A DNA stretch of 33,726 nt from Xanthomonas populi (GCF_002940065.1 NZ_MDEJ01000032.1:1-33726); one strand, 5' to 3'. Positions 1 through 8,169 are shown, numbered from the stretch's first letter. The notes: generated by a model not told the origin, from the letters alone. Numbers and translations: made by a program.

Positions 1-61
1 GATCGCTGATTTTTTGAAGGTATGGTCATCATCCAGTGCGTGTCACCACGGCTACGACTTG

Positions 62-427
62 GTTGTTCGAGGTTCCCTTACCTCAGTTAGGGAACCCCTG
101 AACAACTCCCCCCAGATGCGCGACACTCCGCACTCACGTTGAGGAAGCCTCCATGCAACTGACATTCGGTGACGCGGAGGGCTTGTGCAAGCGCAAGCAG
201 ACCAGCCGAGAGATCTTCCTGTGCGAGCTGGAGCAGGGGGTTCGCTGGAAACAACTGACCGCATTGATCGAGCCGCACTATCCGGTGTCAAGACGGCCTG
301 GTCGGCAGCCCTACGTGCTGACGAGGATGTTGCGGATTCACTTGGTACAGCAGTGGTCCGCGTTGCGCGTTACTGGCGCTCTCGATGCTGAGATTTTTGG
401 GTCTTGCGAGTTGTTCAGACCTTACTT
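62..427 (+). mobile_element. Internally deleted IS5-type insertion sequence remnant
   Basis: The remnant carries the start of a transposase gene (from 153) and sequences resembling element ends. CTGAACAACTC at 98-108 has its exact reverse complement GAGTTGTTCAG at 408-418, which would suit the left and right terminal repeats of one element. A third, related end at 62-79 faces the first, giving the interrupted palindrome GTTGTTC..GGTTCCCT / AGGGAACC..GAACAAC at 62-106. The distance between the paired ends is only about 330 bp, so most of the transposase is missing. Outside the 11-bp core the right end matches the left poorly, so the exact boundary is uncertain. Confidence 0.55.
153..366 (+). 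pseudogene. Truncated IS5-family (IS1478-like) transposase, N-terminal fragment
   Basis: Reading from the ATG at 153, about 70 residues resemble the N-terminus of IS5-family transposases common in Xanthomonas: MQLTFGDAEGLxKRKQT, then WKQLxALIEPHYPVS, then RPGRQPYxLxxMLRIHLxQQW. Family members run to about 320-350 residues with a DDE catalytic core, and none of that core is present. After about residue 71 the reading continues without resemblance to the family and stays open to 581, overlapping the next gene, so I end the feature where the resemblance ends. It should be inactive. The call rests on remembered family sequence, not on a search. Confidence 0.7.
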
Positions 428-577
428 AAAGCAGCCATCACTCCAACGACACATCCGCCAGATAAACGCTCGCTACGGTCTGTCAGCCACCATCTGTCAG
501 CCACGTTCAACCTTCAGCTCTCAGCAGTCGCACTCACGCCAGTCACTCCCCTACTCCGCACTCCAGAAGACCGCGCC

Positions 578-2056
578 ATGACCATGCCGACCGACTCGAT
601 CGCTTTCCACGCCCGCTTTGCACCCCACAAGCTCGCCGCACGCGATGTATTGCTCGGCGCGCAATGGTCCTACGCCGAACTGGACGCATTGATCGGCCGC
701 TTCGCCGCATTGCTGCAAGCGCGTGGCTGTGTGGATGGCGAACGCGTGGCGGTGCTGGCACGCAATTCTGTCTGGCAGGTGGCGCTGCATTTCGCCTGCG
801 GTCGGGTCGGCGCGATCTACGTCCCGCTCAACTGGCGATTGGGTGCGGCCGAGCTGGATGCACTGTTGCGACGTGCCGAGCCGCGCCTGCTGTTGGGTGA
901 CGACATAGCCGCCGGGCGCGCCGATGTCGTGCCGCTGATCGACTTCCTCGAAGAGTCCAACGCACTCGAACCCGCAGACACAGCGCCGATTCTGCCCGAT
1001 CGCGTCAGCTTGATCCTGTTCACCTCAGGCACCTCTGGCCAGCCCAAAGGCGTGATGCTGAGCGAGCAGAATCTGCAGCAGTTAGCACACAACTTCGGCG
1101 TCACCACCCGCGTGGATGCGACCAGCAGCTTTCTGTGCGAGGCGCCGATGTTTCATATCATCGGCCTGGTCACCAATGTGCGTCCCGTGTTGGCCGTCGG
1201 CGGCTCGATCCAGGTCTCCAGCGGCTTCGAACCAAAACGCACGTTGGGCTGGTTGAGCGATCAATCGCTTGCAATCACGCATTACGTCGGCGTGCCGCAG
1301 ATGATGCAGGCGTTCCGTAGCCAGCCCGGTTTCGATGCGGCATCGTTGCGTCACCTGACCGCGCTGGTCAGCGGCGGCGCACCACATGCCAGCGAGGATC
1401 TGCTCGGCTGGTTGGACGATGGCATCCCGATGGTCTGCGGTTTCGGTATGAGCGAGGCCGGCACGGTGTTCGGCATGTCGGTGGACTGCGAGGTGATCCG
1501 CAACAAGCTCGGCGCGGTCGGCATTTCGACACCCTCGGTGCAAACGCGCGTGGTCGATGGCGATGGCAACGACTGCAAGGTCGGTGTCCCCGGCGAGCTG
1601 TTGTTACGCGGGCCCAATCTCAGCCCCGGTTATTGGCGCGACCCGCAGGCAAGCGCCGAAGCGCTTGATGAACAGGGCTGGTTCCGCACCGGCGACATCG
1701 TGCAGCGCGACGCCGATGGCTTCTTCTGGGTCGTCGACCGCAAGAAAGACATGTTCATTTCCGGCGGCGAGAACGTCTATCCGGCAGAAATCGAAGCCGT
1801 GCTCGCCGAGCATCCGCAAGTGCGCGAATGCGCGGTGGTGGGCATCGCCGACCAGCAGTGGGGCGAGGTCGGTTATCTGGCAATCGTCCCGACCGATGAG
1901 GCACCGGATCTGGAACAGATCCGCAGCTATCTGATCAAACGCCTGGCCAAGTACAAGGTGCCCAAGCACCTGCGCGTGGTCCAGGCGCTGCCACGCACCG
2001 CAACCGGCAAATTGCAGAAGGCGCGTTTGAAGGAGGCCTTGGTCAATGAGGCGTGA
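578..2056 (+). CDS. AMP-dependent acyl-CoA synthetase/ligase, feruloyl-CoA or fatty-acyl type
   Basis: A 492-residue class I adenylate-forming enzyme that should activate a carboxylic acid to its CoA thioester in the cytoplasm, using ATP. The phosphate-binding motif TSGTSGQPKG lies at residues 149-158. FGMSEAG, GWFRTGDI and the hinge region DRKKDMFISGGENVYP follow in order, and the C-terminal catalytic lysine lies in TATGKLQ. Length is normal for short ligases of the feruloyl/4-coumaroyl or medium-chain acid type. The frame is open upstream of 578, but the ATG at 578 begins the family N-terminus and the upstream part belongs to the IS remnant. The neighbouring ring-cleavage genes favour an aromatic acid such as ferulate or coumarate; substrate is inference. 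Confidence 0.88.
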   Translation: MTMPTDSIAFHARFAPHKLAARDVLLGAQWSYAELDALIGRFAALLQARGCVDGERVAVLARNSVWQVALHFACGRVGAIYVPLNWRLGAAELDALLRRAEPRLLLGDDIAAGRADVVPLIDFLEESNALEPADTAPILPDRVSLILFTSGTSGQPKGVMLSEQNLQQLAHNFGVTTRVDATSSFLCEAPMFHIIGLVTNVRPVLAVGGSIQVSSGFEPKRTLGWLSDQSLAITHYVGVPQMMQAFRSQPGFDAASLRHLTALVSGGAPHASEDLLGWLDDGIPMVCGFGMSEAGTVFGMSVDCEVIRNKLGAVGISTPSVQTRVVDGDGNDCKVGVPGELLLRGPNLSPGYWRDPQASAEALDEQGWFRTGDIVQRDADGFFWVVDRKKDMFISGGENVYPAEIEAVLAEHPQVRECAVVGIADQQWGEVGYLAIVPTDEAPDLEQIRSYLIKRLAKYKVPKHLRVVQALPRTATGKLQKARLKEALVNEA

Positions 2057-2064
2057 TGCACGCT

Positions 2065-2099
2065 GCAGCAGTGGTCGAACCACTCGCCAGCGCTGCTGC
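2065..2099. terminator. Hairpin between convergent CoA ligase and LysR genes
   Basis: AGTGGT (2070-2075) and ACCACT (2079-2084) pair perfectly around a three-base loop, and GCAGCA (2065-2070) can pair with TGCTGC (2094-2099) outside it. It lies just after the stop of the ligase gene and before the end of the convergent LysR gene, so it could stop transcription from either side. No T run follows on the plus strand, so it is not a textbook intrinsic terminator. Confidence 0.4.
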
Positions 2100-2230
2100 A
2101 ACGCTCCAATCCTGAAGCAGACCACACACAGCAGAACCGGCAGCCTTGCGCTACCCGTTGTTTGCGCGCGTCAAGCCGGCAGCAGCTCCACGAGATCCAC
2201 TTTGGCGTTACTCAGAACGCACGTGATCGA

Positions 2231-3232
2231 TCACGCAGACGCGTCCAGCAACATGTCGTCTTCGCCGATCTGCTCATCCACCCACACCGCGCCTTGCTCG
2301 GCCATCACACCCAACTGATGTTCCAGCTCGCGCATCAGCAGGCGCACGCCGGGTTTGTGGATCGCGCTTCCATCGCGATAGATCACCCCGCCTGCGCGTG
2401 CCTGCGAGGGCTGCTGCAACTGAAACGCACGCAGCTCGCCGCGTGCGATGTCGCCGGCCACCATCATGCTGGGCATCACGGCGATGCTGTCGGTACCAAG
2501 CAAGATCTCGCGAGTGAAACTGGCCGAACTGGAACGCAGCTTATCGCGCGTGGCCAGCCCGTTTTCTCGCATCACCTGCGCCACATCGCGTTCCACATGC
2601 TGGCTCAACGTCGGCAGCACCTGCCGGTAGGCCGCGGCTTCGGCAATACGTACCGGTCCGTTGGCAAACAACGGATGATCGCTGCGCGCGACCAATGCAA
2701 TCGGATCGTGATACAGCACCTTGCGGATCAGCGCATCGTAGCGCGCAAGCGGATACAGCCGGCCCACCACCAGATCGACCTCGTTACCGGCCAGCTTGGG
2801 CAGCAACTCATCGGTACGGCCATGTAGCAGGCGCACCCGCAGCGTCGGCTCGGCTCGGTACAACGCGGCCAGCACGGCCGGCAACAACCCGCTCGCCGCC
2901 ACCGGCAACGCGCCGACGGTGATCGTGAGCGCATCGTCCTGCAGCAGACCCTCGAAGGTATCCTGCGCGCGGCGTAGCTGGCCAAGGACGACGTGCGCGG
3001 TCTGTACCAGCACCTCGCCCATCGCGTTAGGGCGCACGCCGCGCGAATGGCGCTCGAACAACGGCGCGCCGACGATCTCTTCTATCTCCTGCAAGGCGCG
3101 CGTCAATGCGGGCTGGGTGACGTTCAATACGCGTGAGGCGCGCAACAGGCTTTTTTGCCGGTCCAGCGCCTCGATGACATGTAGATGCCGGACCTTGATG
3201 CGGTGTTCGAAGAACACAGAGGACATGGTCAT
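2231..3232 (-). CDS. LysR-family transcriptional regulator, PcaQ/GbpR-like
   Basis: A 333-residue protein of normal LysR length. A winged helix-turn-helix occupies about residues 8-68 (IKVRHLHVIEALDRQKSLL, then VTQPALTRALQEIE and LFERHSRG), and a periplasmic-binding-like effector domain follows from about residue 95. The ATG at 3232 is chosen because AAGG lies about 8 bases upstream and conserved sequence begins soon after; an ATG two codons later is possible. It lies directly downstream of ligA on the same strand (66 bp gap), so it is probably co-transcribed with ligBA. Members of the PcaQ/GbpR branch regulate aromatic or sugar uptake genes. Control of ligBA is a reasonable guess. The effector is unknown. 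Confidence 0.87.
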   Translation of the reverse strand: MTMSSVFFEHRIKVRHLHVIEALDRQKSLLRASRVLNVTQPALTRALQEIEEIVGAPLFERHSRGVRPNAMGEVLVQTAHVVLGQLRRAQDTFEGLLQDDALTITVGALPVAASGLLPAVLAALYRAEPTLRVRLLHGRTDELLPKLAGNEVDLVVGRLYPLARYDALIRKVLYHDPIALVARSDHPLFANGPVRIAEAAAYRQVLPTLSQHVERDVAQVMRENGLATRDKLRSSSASFTREILLGTDSIAVMPSMMVAGDIARGELRAFQLQQPSQARAGGVIYRDGSAIHKPGVRLLMRELEHQLGVMAEQGAVWVDEQIGEDDMLLDASA

Positions 3233-3298
3233 GGGGAAGACCTTACGTTTGGGAAGTCGAGTGGAGCTGCAATGCGGCACAGGGCCGACGCGTGCAGG

Positions 3299-3658
3299 TC
3301 AGCGTGCATCGGGCACACGCCGCGTCTGCATGAAGTCTTCGAAAGATTCGCCGCGCATGATGGCGTAGACCTGCAGATTGGTCATGCGCACCACGCGTGC
3401 AAATTTTTCGATCACGAAAAAATTGGCGCCATACTGCACAAGGCCGAGCCAGTCGCGCGCACGGATCAGCGCCTTTTCCTGCTCGGTGAGCCCGGCTTCC
3501 TGCATCAGCGCTTCGGCATCCTGCAAAAAACGATCGCGCCACGGGATGCGAATCATGTGCCAGAAGAATCGGTTGATGCGCAGCGCGCGATTGCTGGTGC
3601 GCAGATCGAACAGATAGGTGCCGTCGATCTGGTCCATGCCCTGTACTTGCGGATTCAT
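3299..3658 (-). CDS. ligA: Extradiol dioxygenase small (alpha) subunit, LigA-like
   Basis: A 119-residue helical protein of the LigA family, the small subunit that caps the active site of protocatechuate 4,5-dioxygenase-type enzymes. Family-like segments include GTYLFDLRTSNRALRINRF near the N-terminus, ALIRARDW, and the C-terminal FARVVRMTNLQVYAIMRGES. The ATG at 3658 lies 10 bases after the ligB stop, and an in-frame start at 3679 would overlap ligB. The order ligB then ligA is the reverse of Sphingobium ligAB. The two genes are surely one transcription unit. It has no activity alone; the iron site is in the partner. Confidence 0.88.
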   Translation of the reverse strand: MNPQVQGMDQIDGTYLFDLRTSNRALRINRFFWHMIRIPWRDRFLQDAEALMQEAGLTEQEKALIRARDWLGLVQYGANFFVIEKFARVVRMTNLQVYAIMRGESFEDFMQTRRVPDAR

Positions 3659-3668
3659 CGTCGGGCCC

Positions 3669-4565
3669 TCATGCAGCATTGGCGGTGTGCGCGAGTAACT
3701 CTGCCGAGCGCAGCGCGCCGGCTGCTTCTTCGCCAGGCTCGTACAGCACCACGGTCATCGCGGTGGTGGTCATCAAGTAGTAGTTCTGATGCAGCTTGCG
3801 GATCGGCCCGTCCAGGGCGCCGCGCATCGCCAGCCACATGATCTGCTCCACACTCTCTGCACCGCCCAGGCGCACGTAATCGGTGTGGGTCAGCTCGGTC
3901 AGCGTTTCCGGCGCATGCTGAAAGCGGTCCAGAAACTCCATGTCCCACTCGGTGTTGTTGAAGCCGGTGCGTTCGCCGTGGATCTGGTGCGACAGCCCGC
4001 CGGTGCCCACCACCACCACCTTGAGATCTTCCGGATAGGATTCGATCGCGCGGCGTACCGCCTGACCAAGGCGGTAGCAGCGGCGCGCGGTCGGCAGCGG
4101 GTACTGCAGCACGTTGATGGCGATCGGCACCACCGTGCCTGGCCAGTCCGGCACGTGCGGCCATAGCAACGGCAACGGCGCCGCGCAGCCGTGGTCGATC
4201 GGCTTGTCCTGGAACACGGTCAGATCGAATTCGTCGTTGACCAGGCATTCGGCGATATGCGCCTGCAGCTGCACATCGCCGCGGATCGGCGGCAGATTAC
4301 GCAGCCCCGCGCCTTCGTCGGCTACCGGAAAGCGCTCGCCGATGCCCAATGCGAAGGTCGGGTACAGGTCGAAGAAGAACGTCGTGCAATGGTCGTTGTA
4401 GAAGAACACCAGCACGTCGGCCTGTTGCTCCGCCAACCAGGCGGCAACCGGCGTGTAGCCGTCGAACAGCGGCTTCCATAGCGGATCCTGCTGTTTGCCC
4501 TTGTCGTAGGCCACCCCGATGGTGGGGACGTGCGAGGTCCCGATGCCGCCGATAATGCTTGCCAT
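3669..4565 (-). CDS. ligB: Extradiol ring-cleavage dioxygenase catalytic (beta) subunit, LigB-like
   Basis: A 298-residue class III extradiol dioxygenase that should open catechol-type rings with molecular oxygen at a non-haem Fe(II). By position against LigB of Sphingobium, the iron ligands are His12 (GTSHVP), His59 (YNDHCTTF) and Glu240 (SVEQIMW), and the catalytic base is His193 (GGLSHQIHG). All four are present, so the enzyme looks active. Length matches two-subunit protocatechuate 4,5-dioxygenases (about 300), not the fused gallate dioxygenases (about 420). It is the first gene of a ligB-ligA-lysR unit, divergent from a GntR regulator. Protocatechuate is the likely substrate. Gallate or 3-O-methylgallate are alternatives, since no downstream pathway gene lies nearby. 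Confidence 0.9.
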   Translation of the reverse strand: MASIIGGIGTSHVPTIGVAYDKGKQQDPLWKPLFDGYTPVAAWLAEQQADVLVFFYNDHCTTFFFDLYPTFALGIGERFPVADEGAGLRNLPPIRGDVQLQAHIAECLVNDEFDLTVFQDKPIDHGCAAPLPLLWPHVPDWPGTVVPIAINVLQYPLPTARRCYRLGQAVRRAIESYPEDLKVVVVGTGGLSHQIHGERTGFNNTEWDMEFLDRFQHAPETLTELTHTDYVRLGGAESVEQIMWLAMRGALDGPIRKLHQNYYLMTTTAMTVVLYEPGEEAAGALRSAELLAHTANAA

Positions 4566-4643
4566 GTTGCGCTCCTGCGACGCGGGCCGGCCGCTTCTGG
4601 GGCCGAACGCGCGTCATTGATTGGGTCGGGATCAGCGACGCAA

Positions 4644-4703
4644 TGGATCCTAAGAGGGTCAGCCAAGGACTACGGATCGCCAAAACGGTATCCTTGGGAT
4701 CCA
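4644..4703. promoter_or_regulatory. Candidate operator: inverted repeat between ligB and gntR
   Basis: The 234-bp region between the divergent ligB and GntR genes contains TGGATCCTAAG at 4644-4654 and its near-perfect reverse complement CTTGGGATCCA at 4693-4703 (10 of 11 positions). The half sites are 38 bases apart. The spacing is wide for a single dimer, so looping or two dimers would be needed. A locally AT-rich stretch at 4733-4755 may hold a promoter. Which regulator binds is inference. Confidence 0.45.
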
Positions 4704-4799
4704 AATTGCCATCAAGCGTTCCCATCCGCAAGGTTTTTATACAGGTTATTCGTAGGTTTCCCCGCTTGGTCAACGTGCGCTGCGGTACGGCGCGAGAGA

Positions 4800-5474
4800 A
4801 TGGAGCCAATGGCGAACAACCACCGATTGCAAGCGATTCAGCAACTACGCGAATTGATCCTGTGCGGCACGTTTGCCCCAGACGAGCGCATCACCGAAGC
4901 GGCATTGGCCGAGCGCCTGGCCATTTCGCGCACGCCCATCCGTCAGGCCCTGCCGGCGCTATGCCAGGAAGGCCTGCTGGTACAGGCGGGCAATCGCGGC
5001 TATGCGGTGCGGCGTTTCAGCCAGCAGGAGAGTCTGGACGCGTTGGCGGTGCGTGCCCTGATGGAAGGCATGGCCGCACGTGCAATTGCCGAACAGGGCG
5101 CTTCCGACGTCCTGCTTGCCACCCTGCACGCCTGCCTCGACGAGGGCGACCGGATCCTGGCAAGGCGCAGCCTCAGTGCCGGCGCTGAACAGGCCTACGG
5201 CGCAATGAATGCCTGCTTTCATCGGTCGATCGTGGTGGCCGCCAACAAACCGATCCTCACCGAAACCGTGGACCGCTGCACACTGGTGCCGTTCGTCAGC
5301 CCGGTCAATGTGGTGTTCGGCCAACGCTCGGTCACCTTGGCCTACGACGATCTGTATTACGGGCATCGGCAACATAGAGCGATCGTGTCGGCCATCGAGC
5401 AACGCGACGGCGCGCGCGCCGAACTGCTGTTTCGCGAGCATGCCAATACCCAGCGGCACAGCATGGGCATCTGA
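4800..5474 (+). CDS. GntR-family transcriptional regulator, FCD (FadR) subfamily
   Basis: A 224-residue regulator. The GntR winged helix spans about residues 9-72, with the recognition segment ISRTPIRQAL at 42-51 and the wing GNRGYAVRRF. An all-helical FCD ligand domain follows, containing the metal-associated histidines expected of the subfamily (NACFHRSIV, GHRQHRAI and FREHANTQ). The frame is open well upstream, but conserved sequence starts near the ATG at 4800, preceded closely by GAGAG; an ATG at 4809 is the alternative. It is divergent from ligBA and shares its upstream region, the usual layout for a local repressor. FCD regulators commonly bind small carboxylic acids, so an aromatic-acid intermediate may be the signal. 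Confidence 0.87.
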   Translation: MEPMANNHRLQAIQQLRELILCGTFAPDERITEAALAERLAISRTPIRQALPALCQEGLLVQAGNRGYAVRRFSQQESLDALAVRALMEGMAARAIAEQGASDVLLATLHACLDEGDRILARRSLSAGAEQAYGAMNACFHRSIVVAANKPILTETVDRCTLVPFVSPVNVVFGQRSVTLAYDDLYYGHRQHRAIVSAIEQRDGARAELLFREHANTQRHSMGI

Positions 5475-5657
5475 TTCGCGTCGCGCGCGACTGCGCGTCA
5501 TCGCGCGAAGCGACAGAGGCACAACCTCACCAACGAAAATGCCCAGCAACCGATCGCAGCTCGCGCATCTAAGAACGCAGATGCAAGCAAAAGCGGCAAC
5601 CTGCAACGCTCGCCAATGTCAGCACATTGGCAAGCAGGCCGCATGCATTCACCCACG

Positions 5658-6686
5658 CTATAGCGAATGCACGAACATCACGTTGAAGTTGTTGCCGGCA
5701 ACCGAGTTCTTTACATCAACCGGCAGATAGACGTTGAAGTTGAGCAGGTTCTTTTGATCGAACCGCCAGGAAAAGCCAGGACCGAGATAGAACTGCGTGC
5801 GCTTGCTGTCCGGCACACGTTCCCCATTGGTCTGGTTGTCCTCCAACTGCTGCAGGTAATAGCCACTGACGCCCAGACGCAGCTGCTCGGTAACCTTGAC
5901 CGAGCTGGCGATGTTGGCCCAGGCCACATCGCCGGCCTGGCCGTTGCGGAAGCGGAATCCTGGAATCGGCGGCACGCCACCGGCGCGGTCGGTCCGGAAG
6001 TTGTAGAGATAATGCAGACGCGCACTGATTTCCCAATTGTCGCTGGGCTGCACGGTAAACGCCCAATGCGGTGACAGCGACCAGAAGCCGGTGCTCTGGT
6101 TGATCGCAATATCGCGATTGAAATTGCCGACCGGCGCGAATGCAACCAGCGCAAAGCGCTGAAAGAACGCGATGCGTCCGTTACGCATGACCGGCGGCAT
6201 CTGCAATGCGGCACCGACGGTGATATCGCCCATGCCGAAGGCGTTGCCGCACAGCCGCACCGGGCTATCGGCTGCAAAGGACGCATTGTGATTGACCAAC
6301 GGCAGAATCGCATCGAAGCTGACCGATCCTCCCAGCCACGTATAGGGAGTGACATAGATGAACTGCGTCAACGATGCCGTGGTGCTGATCTTCGGATCGC
6401 GGAACGCCGGCACATCGTTGCCGTGCCCATCCAGGATGGCGTTGGAGTTGTAGTGGCGCACGTATTCGATCACGGTCAACCCCGGCGTACTGGAGCCGAA
6501 GCCATCGAAGAAGCTGGTGCCGCCCAAGTTGATGCCCTGCGGCGGCGCGACAGTTTCCGGCAACGCCTGCGCGAGTGCGGCGAAGGGCATCGTCGCGGCC
6601 AACGCCGCTGCCAGCGCGCTGGCATCTGGAAAGCGCTGCGGGGACGACGGGCGGTTGCTGCGATGGATCGGACATGCGTGTTCCAC
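5658..6686 (-). CDS. Outer-membrane protein of the SphA / phenol MetA-degradation family
   Basis: A 342-residue protein. A signal-peptide-like segment (ALAAALAATMPFAALAQA) ends near residue 40, followed by INLGGTSFFDGFGS and many alternating strands rich in aromatic residues, ending in a hydrophobic C-terminus (VMFVHSL). This is the pattern of outer-membrane barrels in the MetA-pathway phenol degradation family, which lie beside aromatic catabolism genes and are thought to admit hydrophobic substrates. The start is a GTG at 6686, supported by AGGAG 10 bases upstream on the coding strand. It is the last of three minus-strand genes, after the NTF2-like and hydrolase genes. Uptake of an aromatic compound is inferred from family and context. 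Confidence 0.78.
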   Translation of the reverse strand: MEHACPIHRSNRPSSPQRFPDASALAAALAATMPFAALAQALPETVAPPQGINLGGTSFFDGFGSSTPGLTVIEYVRHYNSNAILDGHGNDVPAFRDPKISTTASLTQFIYVTPYTWLGGSVSFDAILPLVNHNASFAADSPVRLCGNAFGMGDITVGAALQMPPVMRNGRIAFFQRFALVAFAPVGNFNRDIAINQSTGFWSLSPHWAFTVQPSDNWEISARLHYLYNFRTDRAGGVPPIPGFRFRNGQAGDVAWANIASSVKVTEQLRLGVSGYYLQQLEDNQTNGERVPDSKRTQFYLGPGFSWRFDQKNLLNFNVYLPVDVKNSVAGNNFNVMFVHSL

Positions 6687-6829
6687 TTGGCAATTCTCCT
6701 GTTAAGGGATAAGGCGTTTGGATGCAGGCACGACGTGAGGGAATGGACAGCAGTCGCGGCGCTGCGCGGCAGGCCCGTGAGGCTTGCGCATCCGGGAGAG
6801 CGGCACTCGATACGACTCTCTGGAGCGGC

Positions 6830-7261
6830 TTATCCGGTGCCCAGGCGCAGCAGCAGCGCGCCCAAACGTTGCTGGAACAGCCACAGGCCTTGCTCGCACA
6901 CCAGCACGTCCTCGAACGTGCCCAGCAGCGCAGCACCATCGGCCTGCCATGGCGGCGACCCGGAGGTGACGGAGGCGGTGTAAAGCAGTACGTGACTGCG
7001 CGCGTTCGCCAGCACCGGCGACTGCACCGAGACGACGGTATCGAGCATCAGATGGCAACTCGTGCGCGGTGGACGCTCGGCGAACGCGCGGCGGATCGCC
7101 TCGCGTCCACGCACCGGTGCATCGGGCGCGCTGGGCCGGGCGAAGACCGCATCTTCGGTGAACAACCCGGCGAGGCCGTCGTGATCGTGCTGATCGTTGT
7201 ACCAGGCGAATTGGCGGATCACTTGCTCGCAGGCAACGACGATAGATGCTTTGGCAGTCAT
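6830..7261 (-). CDS. NTF2-like / SnoaL-like domain protein
   Basis: A 143-residue protein with the N-terminal pattern of SnoaL-like proteins: an opening helix (VIRQFAWYNDQHD), LAGLFTEDAVF, then VRGREAIRRAFAERP and the strand pattern of a cone-shaped fold. Members include isomerases, dehydratases and ring-modifying enzymes as well as non-catalytic binders, so the reaction cannot be named. The ATG at 7261 is supported by AAGGAG 9 bases upstream. It has no signal peptide and should be cytoplasmic. It lies 94 bp after the alpha/beta hydrolase gene and 143 bp before the outer-membrane protein gene, all on one strand, suggesting a shared substrate. Confidence 0.75.
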   Translation of the reverse strand: MTAKASIVVACEQVIRQFAWYNDQHDHDGLAGLFTEDAVFARPSAPDAPVRGREAIRRAFAERPPRTSCHLMLDTVVSVQSPVLANARSHVLLYTASVTSGSPPWQADGAALLGTFEDVLVCEQGLWLFQQRLGALLLRLGTG

Positions 7262-7355
7262 GGGAGCGAACTCCTTGCAATGCAGCGACGGTGCGGCGTT
7301 GGGCATCGGTGCGCGAGCGCGCACACGTTGCTGCAGCGTGTTCCAGGCGACCGCC

Positions 7356-8078
7356 TCACGCGTCCTGCAACCAATTGCGCAGGGCGCTACTGACCGCCTC
7401 TGGAGCCTCGACCGGGGCCATATGCCCGCTGTGTTCGAACACCACCAGCTGCGCACCTGGAATCTGCCGCGCCATGTCCTGATGGCGTGCTACCGGACTC
7501 CATGCATCCTGACGACCGACGCCCAGCGGCGTCGGGCAGCGGATCGTGGCGAGCAGCGGTGCCGCATCGGGGCGTTGCAGCAAGGCGTTGACCTGCCCGG
7601 CGAAGTTCTGCGGCGTGTGCCGCTCCACCATCTTCGTCAGCGGCGCCAAGAGCGCCGGATCGGCGCGGCGGTCCGGGTGCAGCATCGGCGGCAGCCACTG
7701 GTTGGCGAGCGCACGCATGCCTTGCGCCTGTGACAGCGCAACCAGCGACTCGCGCAGCGCCTGCTCGCCGTCGCTGCGCGGATGCACGCCGGTATCCAGC
7801 AGCGCCAGACGGTGCACGCGCTCCGGCGCCAACCGCAGCACTTCCAGCGCCACACGCGCGCCCATCGAATGACCGGCCAGTGCGAACCGGTGCGGTGCGC
7901 GCTCCAGCACGTAGGCGGCCATCGCAGACAGCGTGGTCAGGTCGCGGAAATCCAGCACCTGCACCTCGGCAAGTTCGGCCAGCACCGCGCGCTGGTGTTC
8001 CCAGATGCTGGCATCGCAGAGCAGGCCGCACAGCAGCAGCACCGGAGGCGTTGGCGACAATGTGACAGGTGAGGACAT
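7356..8078 (-). CDS. Alpha/beta hydrolase-fold protein
   Basis: A 240-residue alpha/beta hydrolase. The oxyanion region LLLCGLLCDASIW lies near the start. The nucleophile elbow GHSMG places the catalytic serine at residue 71, Asp191 lies in GRQDAWSP and His219 in EHSGHM, so the triad is complete. No signal peptide is visible and a cytoplasmic location is likely. It resembles small esterases and the hydrolases of aromatic ring-fission pathways (MhpC-like), but the cap region is short and the substrate cannot be read. It heads the minus-strand run hydrolase, NTF2-like protein, outer-membrane protein. Confidence 0.82.
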   Translation of the reverse strand: MSSPVTLSPTPPVLLLCGLLCDASIWEHQRAVLAELAEVQVLDFRDLTTLSAMAAYVLERAPHRFALAGHSMGARVALEVLRLAPERVHRLALLDTGVHPRSDGEQALRESLVALSQAQGMRALANQWLPPMLHPDRRADPALLAPLTKMVERHTPQNFAGQVNALLQRPDAAPLLATIRCPTPLGVGRQDAWSPVARHQDMARQIPGAQLVVFEHSGHMAPVEAPEAVSSALRNWLQDA

Positions 8079-8169
8079 AGATCGACTGTAGCCACGTCAG
8101 CCACGTTCGTCGTATGGAAAGTGCCGCCTTCGCTATAACCTAAAGGACATATACCTCCCTGACTGACAG

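Noticed and set aside
2222-2235. A Clp (CRP-type) binding site
   Set aside because: The spacer between GTGA and TCAC is 4 bases, not 6, and it lies at the end of a gene.
8133-8150. A tiny five-codon reading after a strong GGGAGG on the minus strand
   Set aside because: It encodes only MSFRL with nothing downstream to lead, so a leader peptide is not supported.
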